The notes under the pieces were generated by a model. That model did not search any database and had not been told where the DNA came from. It worked only from the letters and a program-made list of their open reading frames with translations. Below are positions 1 to 3,429 of a DNA stretch of 5,650 nucleotides, in pieces; the stretch's first letter is position 1; each line of letters opens with the position of its first letter. Position numbers and translations under genes: made by a program. Source of the DNA: Halieaceae bacterium (lineage in GTDB: Bacteria > Pseudomonadota > Gammaproteobacteria > Pseudomonadales > Halieaceae); contig WTHO01000120.1 of the NCBI GenBank assembly GCA_011523115.1, forward strand, positions 1 to 5,650. The letters run 5' to 3'.

Positions 1-139
1 CTCGAAATCGTGAAAATTTTGGGCTGTTCATGGCCGGGAAAGCGCGTACAGTAGCGAATATGTCGCAAAATGCAATGAATAATGCATATTGCATTAATTG
101 GAGCGGCATTTTTTGTTTGCTCGAGGTTAGGCCAGTCAT
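1..139 (+). other. AT-rich leader upstream of pilE, no supported gene
   Basis: This stretch precedes the minor-pilin operon. Positions 61-120 are only about 35% GC (21 of 60 by hand count), well below the coding sequence downstream, which fits a regulatory leader. I could not find a convincing sigma-70 promoter (no TTGACA/TATAAT-like pair at 16-18 bp) nor a proper sigma-54 site. A GG-N10-GC pair exists at 32-45 but lacks the TT of the -12 element. Forward frame 3 is open from the left edge to a TGA at 141-143, overlapping the pilE start as ATGA, and one reverse frame is also open. Neither peptide resembles a known protein, so I do not call a gene. The tail of an upstream gene running in from the left cannot be excluded. 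Confidence 0.5.
69..95. promoter_or_regulatory. Cluster of AATGCA inverted/direct repeats, possible operator
   Basis: Three copies of an AATGCA core lie within 27 bases: AATGCAAT at 69-76, AATGCA at 81-86 and the inverted copy ATTGCATT at 88-95. The first and third copies form a perfect 8-bp inverted repeat with an 11-nt spacer. The second and third form a perfect 6-bp inverted repeat (AATGCA / TGCATT) around TAT. The site lies 45-71 nt before the pilE start codon, where an operator or activator site would be expected. The regulator is unknown to me. Known regulators of the Pseudomonas minor-pilin operon include AlgR and Vfr, but I do not recognise their sites here. AT-rich sequence makes such repeats more likely by chance. 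Confidence 0.35.
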
Positions 140-655
140 ATGAGATCGCTGTTAAGCCCACAGACCAAGATCCCATCACCAGCGATGACGCGGTGCCACG
201 CTGAGCCAAAGGTTAAAAAACCTGGCGGCTTCACGCTGATTGAGTTGATGATCGTGGTGGCAATCGTCGCCATATTGACCAGTGTGGCTTACCCCTCGTA
301 CTTGGATCACGTCAAGAAGGGAAACCGCGCTCAGGCGCAGGCTCTTCTGCTAGATATTGCGCAACGCCAGCAAAACTACCTGATGATCAATCGTGAGTAC
401 GCTCCGGGCTTGTCGGACCTGGGTTTCGCCGATGAGAACGGGCTGGTGTCATTGAGCTCCGATCTCAAGGCGCTGTCGTCCGCCTACGACGTGGCAGGCA
501 TAGCGATGGGTACCATATCAGGACCGCCGCCGAGTTTCGATCTGCTGTTGAAGCCCATTGAGGGATCGGTACAGGAGAGCGATGGGGTGCTGTGCCTGGC
601 CAATACCGGCGCTCGCGCTCGGCATTGTGGTTCGTTGAGCGAGGTCCCATGGTAG
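140..655 (+). CDS. pilE: PilE-like type IV minor pilin (prepilin)
   Basis: Type IVa minor pilin of 171 residues, expected in the inner membrane and then at the pilus tip or shaft. The class III prepilin motif is clear: Gly30 / Phe31-Thr-Leu-Ile-Glu35-Leu-Met. PilD would cut after Gly30 and N-methylate Phe31, and Glu35 is the mature +5 glutamate. The hydrophobic helix spans about 31-53, followed by the PilE-type PSYLDHVKKGNRAQAQ and an AQRQQNY segment. Cys152 and Cys163 near the C-terminus probably form the D-region disulfide. The 30-residue leader is long for this family. An in-frame ATG at 185 would give a more usual 15-residue leader but has no visible Shine-Dalgarno. The ATG at 140 has only weak ones (GAGG 123-126, TAGG 128-131). 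The major pilin PilA is a less likely alternative given the neighbours. The gene overlaps the next by 7 nt. Confidence 0.88.
   Translation: MRSLLSPQTKIPSPAMTRCHAEPKVKKPGGFTLIELMIVVAIVAILTSVAYPSYLDHVKKGNRAQAQALLLDIAQRQQNYLMINREYAPGLSDLGFADENGLVSLSSDLKALSSAYDVAGIAMGTISGPPPSFDLLLKPIEGSVQESDGVLCLANTGARARHCGSLSEVPW
641..644 (+). promoter_or_regulatory. Shine-Dalgarno for fimT/fimU, decides start at 649
   Basis: GAGG sits 4 nt before the ATG at 649, inside the end of pilE. Upstream in-frame ATG 592 and downstream ATG 664 have no comparable purine-rich site. Starting at 649 leaves an 8-residue prepilin leader, normal for this family, whereas 592 would leave 27 residues with no family match. Confidence 0.55.
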
Positions 656-1188
656 CGCAACGGATGAAAGGGTTATCGCTGTTTGAATTGCTGGCGACGC
701 TCGCGATTTTAGCGGCGCTTGTGTCCCTCGCTACTCCTTCGTTTTCCCGTATGTTGGCGGAGCAGCGTTTGCGGTATGTCGGTACTGAATTGCGTCTTTC
801 GTTATCGTCGGCTCGCTCCGAGGCTGTGAAACGAAATGAGGGCGTTGCGCTGCTGAGGCGAGAAGCGGAGTGGAGCGGTGGCTGGTGTCTTGAGCCCAGC
901 ACCGAGGCGAGCTGCACGGCTCGACCGATTCAACAGTTCAAATTGCCGGCAGAGCGGGTCGTGCTATCGGCCGAGAACATCACCGCTGGAACGGCTGTGC
1001 AGTTTAATGCCTGGGGTCGAGTGACTGACTGCCCTAAATTTACGTTGTCCACTACCGCGGCGGGCGCGACTTGTACATTGTGCCTATTGGTGACATCCGA
1101 CGGGCGAGTGCAAAGCCACACGGGTGACTGCCCCAGTGAGTGTGACACGAGCGGTGAGGCGATGACCTGGTCGGGTGCGTGTTCATGA
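649..1188 (+). CDS. fimT: FimT/FimU (GspH-like) minor pseudopilin
   Basis: Minor pilin of the GspH/FimT family, 179 residues from the ATG at 649. The prepilin site is Gly8 / Leu9-Ser-Leu-Phe-Glu13, so Glu13 is the mature +5 residue. The hydrophobic helix covers about 9-30. It is followed by the family signature ATPSFSRMLAEQRL and a segment rich in Arg, Ser and Ala (LSSARSEAVKRNEGVAL), typical of FimT/FimU. In the family this protein caps or primes the pilus together with PilV, PilW and PilX. The globular part is unusually rich in cysteine: residues 80, 89, 128, 142, 145, 161, 165 and 178. Legionella-type FimT binds DNA through a C-terminal GRxR motif. Here the matching region reads GRVQ (152-155), which favours a FimU-like structural role. 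The stop overlaps pilV as ATGA. Confidence 0.88.
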   Translation: MVAQRMKGLSLFELLATLAILAALVSLATPSFSRMLAEQRLRYVGTELRLSLSSARSEAVKRNEGVALLRREAEWSGGWCLEPSTEASCTARPIQQFKLPAERVVLSAENITAGTAVQFNAWGRVTDCPKFTLSTTAAGATCTLCLLVTSDGRVQSHTGDCPSECDTSGEAMTWSGACS

Positions 1189-1736
1189 AGCCCCGTCGTC
1201 GACATTCAGGCTTTACGCTTATCGAAGTGCTGGTGACCTTTGTCATCATCGCGATTGGCTTGCTGGGTTTGGGTGCACTGCAGGTCAATACCATGAATAA
1301 CAGCTTTGATACCCATCAACGGGCTTTGGTTGCCTCGATGGTGGAAGACATGACGGCCCGTATCCGAATGAACGCATCGGCGGCGAGGGCGGGCGACTAC
1401 TTCACGGGCAGGCCCGACTCAACCGATTGCGCTGAGATGATGGGTGCGCAGCGGGACCTGTGCGAGTGGTATGCCCAAATCGATGGCAGTAGCGCAAGCA
1501 TGCCGTCAACAGACGTATCGGGTGCTGAGGGCCAACGAAATATTGGTGCGCCATTGGGCGCAAGGGGTTGCATCGTGCCCCTGAGCAGCAGCGGTAGCGG
1601 TGAGCTCTGGGTACGCGTGTCTGTTGCATGGGTGGGTATTACCCCGCAGTCTCAGGCCGCGGCCTCCTGCGGCGCAGATGACATGGGAGATGAGGCCTAT
1701 CGCCGAGTGGTTTTCAGGGACGTAGCCGTGAGGTGA
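1185..1736 (+). CDS. pilV: PilV minor pilin
   Basis: Type IV pilus modification/minor pilin PilV, 183 residues. The 9-residue basic leader MKPRRRHSG is followed by Phe10-Thr-Leu-Ile-Glu14-Val-Leu, with PilD cleavage after Gly9. The family hallmark IIAIGLLGLGALQ in the N-terminal helix and the following MVEDMTARIRMNASAARAGDY segment are typical of PilV. Later landmarks are an RDLCEWYAQI block, RGCIVPL and a WVRVSVAW strand. The four cysteines (82, 93, 129, 162) could make two disulfides. PilV works with FimU, PilW and PilX in the priming complex. I chose ATG 1185 because it makes an ATGA overlap with the fimT stop. An in-frame GTG at 1179 would add two residues. No strong Shine-Dalgarno is visible, so translation probably depends on coupling to fimT. 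Confidence 0.93.
   Translation: MKPRRRHSGFTLIEVLVTFVIIAIGLLGLGALQVNTMNNSFDTHQRALVASMVEDMTARIRMNASAARAGDYFTGRPDSTDCAEMMGAQRDLCEWYAQIDGSSASMPSTDVSGAEGQRNIGAPLGARGCIVPLSSSGSGELWVRVSVAWVGITPQSQAAASCGADDMGDEAYRRVVFRDVAVR
1730..1735 (+). promoter_or_regulatory. Shine-Dalgarno for pilW overlapping pilV stop
   Basis: GAGGTG at 1730-1735 overlaps the pilV TGA (1734-1736). Two ATGs follow in tandem at 1737 and 1740. Spacing from AGG is 3 nt to the first and 6 nt to the second, so 1740 is the better-placed start. The difference is one methionine. Confidence 0.6.
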
Positions 1737-1739
1737 ATG

Positions 1740-2864
1740 ATGACTTCCTTGACTGCATCCCGCCTATCCACTGGCCCTCAATCAGGGTTTGGGCTTATCG
1801 AATTCATCATCGCACTAGCGTTGGGGACCGTGATTATTCTGGGTGTGACCACGTTATTTGCTGACAGTAGCCGCGCACTCACTGAAATCAATCGCGCCGG
1901 CAGACAGATAGAAAATAGTCTGTATGCGATGGATATCCTCGCGAAAGAACTGGAATTAATCGACTACTGGGGAGAGGCGAGCGCTCCGATTGACGCAGAC
2001 GATCCGGCATACGGAGCCCTGCGCGCCATGGAGATCGGTGCGCTGGAGACGGGGCCGTTTCCCGAGACGCCTCCACTTTGCGTGGGGACCGGCGCGACGG
2101 GATTTGATCCCCGCGTCGAGTTGGGTTGGGCGATGGAGTACCCATTGCTTGCAGGGCTGGGCTCAGAAGTGGATGCCGCAGTGGCAAGGGACGACTGCAG
2201 GGCAGGCGCGTCGACCTCATCGGCAGCCGCGGCCTATGTCGCGATCCGGCGCGCGAGTACCTGTGCCACCGGAAGCGGCCTGGTAGCAGCGGACAACCGA
2301 TGCAGAGAGGTCGATGACTTTTTCTATCTGCAAACCAATGGTTGCTACGATGAGAATTCAGGCCTGTCGGGGGGAGAGGTCAAACTGCATCGAGCCGACA
2401 GTGCCGACGTTGAGAGCACGCTGAGCTATAGCAGGTATCGCTGCGACCCCAATGAATTAGCGCCGATCTATCGATATGTCTCTCGGATCTACTACGTGAA
2501 CCAGCGCAACCAACTGGTGCGCCTTTCTCTCAATAAGTTGGAGAGTGGGGGGCACGGATACGTGCCGGAAACCTTGGCGGATGGCATCGAGGATCTGCAG
2601 TTTGAATGGTTCATCGACGACAGCGGCGATGGTCAATACGACCGCGTAGCGAACACGCTTTTGTATACCGATGCCGGTAACGTAGTGGGCGCCAAGATCT
2701 GGTTAATGGTCCGCGATATTCATCCACGGACTAACTATCAGGACAGCACAACTTACACCTTGGCGGGTAGCGATTGGACCGTCCCCGAGGGGATGGAGTC
2801 CTACTCCCGCACCCTCCAGTCGCGAATGGTGATGTTGCCCAACAGAGTCGGGAGAAGACGTTAA
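1740..2864 (+). CDS. pilW: PilW minor pilin
   Basis: PilW-family minor pilin, 374 residues from ATG 1740 (375 from 1737), a normal size for PilW and much larger than the other pilins here. The 16-residue leader ends at Gly16 / Phe17-Gly-Leu-Ile-Glu21, so the +5 glutamate is present. A hydrophobic helix runs from about 17 to 40. It is followed by the family pattern RQIENSLYAMDILAKELELIDYWG, matching the usual 'EnGRfA...LsrdLR.AGyWG' type. Near the C-terminus LADGIEDLQFEW (279-290) is the typical PilW 'DGI..lqveyg.D' block, followed by an Asp-rich DDSGDGQYD loop (293-301) that could bind calcium. Six cysteines (114, 153, 175, 188, 202, 235) lie in the middle. PilW bridges the priming complex to PilX and PilY1 in studied species. 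Its stop TAA shares one base with the pilX ATG. Confidence 0.93.
   Translation: MTSLTASRLSTGPQSGFGLIEFIIALALGTVIILGVTTLFADSSRALTEINRAGRQIENSLYAMDILAKELELIDYWGEASAPIDADDPAYGALRAMEIGALETGPFPETPPLCVGTGATGFDPRVELGWAMEYPLLAGLGSEVDAAVARDDCRAGASTSSAAAAYVAIRRASTCATGSGLVAADNRCREVDDFFYLQTNGCYDENSGLSGGEVKLHRADSADVESTLSYSRYRCDPNELAPIYRYVSRIYYVNQRNQLVRLSLNKLESGGHGYVPETLADGIEDLQFEWFIDDSGDGQYDRVANTLLYTDAGNVVGAKIWLMVRDIHPRTNYQDSTTYTLAGSDWTVPEGMESYSRTLQSRMVMLPNRVGRRR
2851..2854 (+). promoter_or_regulatory. Shine-Dalgarno for pilX, decides start at 2864
   Basis: GGAG lies 9 nt before the ATG at 2864, within the end of pilW. It supports this start over the in-frame ATG at 2774, which would add 30 residues that overlap pilW and have no pilin character. 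Confidence 0.6.
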
Positions 2865-3391
2865 TGCGCTCTGGCCAAACCGGTGTGGTTTTGGTTGTCG
2901 CGCTCATTATGCTGGCGGTAGTGACCTTGATTGGTACGGTCTCCGCCAATGTTGTCATGGGTAATTTGCGGGTTGTTCAGAATATCGAAGCCCGCGCAGC
3001 GACGAAAAGTGGCGCGGTGTCGGCGATGCAGGAGGCGATCATGACTGATGGCTTTCTAAAGGGGGAAAAAGCGTTTGTTGTGAGCTGTCAGGGCGACAGT
3101 TACACGCGATGCTTTGATATGACGGGTGATCAGGTCACTGATGATATGAGTGTCGCCATGAGCCGACCGCAGTGTATTTCGGCAATCCCGGTCAGAAATG
3201 CGACGCTCAAGGTATGGGAAGACCCAGACGACGCGAGCTGTTACCAGCCCGGCGTCTACTCCTTGTGCGCGGACGCACTGTGGGAGGTCACCCTCACAGC
3301 GGAGGATCAGGTGACGGGAGCCAAGGTGACTGTCCGTCAGGGCCTGAGTACCCGCACCTCCGTTAATCTCATTGCCGCGGCCTGCGGCTGA
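2864..3391 (+). CDS. pilX: PilX minor pilin
   Basis: PilX-family minor pilin of 175 residues. The short leader MRSGQTG is followed by the helix VVLVVALIMLAVVTLIGTVSA (from residue 8), matching the PilX N-terminal pattern 'RGvvLivaLi.L.vltllG'. PilD should cut after Gly7. The mature +5 residue is Val12, not Glu, as is usual for PilX. That is consistent with a tip position, since the +5 glutamate pairs with the pilin ahead of it. The segment NVVMGNLRVVQNIEARAATKSGAVSAMQEA is also typical of the family. Six cysteines (75, 83, 104, 126, 135, 174) may form three disulfides. In studied systems PilX contacts PilY1 and belongs to the priming complex. It shares one base with pilW (TAATG) and is followed by the only intergenic gap in the operon. 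Confidence 0.92.
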   Translation: MRSGQTGVVLVVALIMLAVVTLIGTVSANVVMGNLRVVQNIEARAATKSGAVSAMQEAIMTDGFLKGEKAFVVSCQGDSYTRCFDMTGDQVTDDMSVAMSRPQCISAIPVRNATLKVWEDPDDASCYQPGVYSLCADALWEVTLTAEDQVTGAKVTVRQGLSTRTSVNLIAAACG

Positions 3392-3410
3392 CGCGGCCAA
3401 GATGCTACAA

Positions 3411-3428
3411 GAATCCAGGGAGGGATTC
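3411..3428 (+). promoter_or_regulatory. Hairpin presenting the pilY1 Shine-Dalgarno in its loop
   Basis: GAATCC (3411-3416) and GGATTC (3423-3428) are perfect inverted repeats of 6 bp separated by the 6-nt loop AGGGAG (3417-3422). The core Shine-Dalgarno GGAGG (3419-3423) lies in the loop and the first stem base, and the ATG of pilY1 begins at 3430, one base after the stem. The RNA could therefore fold over its own ribosome binding site and tune translation of pilY1 relative to the pilins. The repeat is seen directly. The regulatory effect is inference, and a 6-bp stem is only moderately stable. Confidence 0.45.
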
Positions 3429-3429
3429 C

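Noticed and set aside
32..45. GG-N10-GC pair as a sigma-54 promoter
   Set aside because: The -12 element lacks the TT of TTGC, and the rest of the site fits the consensus poorly. A chance match is likely.
465..917. A 150-codon minus-strand open frame across the pilE/fimT junction
   Set aside because: It is antisense to two well-supported pilin genes, with a low-complexity basic and serine-rich peptide and no family resemblance.
1749..1754. TTGACT as an internal -35 promoter element in pilW
   Set aside because: It lies in coding sequence with no matching -10 element at a suitable distance that I could see.
1990..2286. A 98-codon + strand open frame in another frame within pilW
   Set aside because: It is embedded in pilW, is rich in Arg, Trp and Pro as expected of a shifted frame, and has no ribosome binding site of note.
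2885..2900. Missing +5 glutamate in PilX
   Set aside because: It is striking next to the other pilins, but PilX proteins usually lack this glutamate, so it is a family trait and not an anomaly.
3374..3388. GCCGC/GCGGC inverted repeat at the end of pilX as a possible terminator
   Set aside because: The stem is only 5 bp, lies within the coding sequence and has no T-run after it. pilY1 also follows closely in the same operon.
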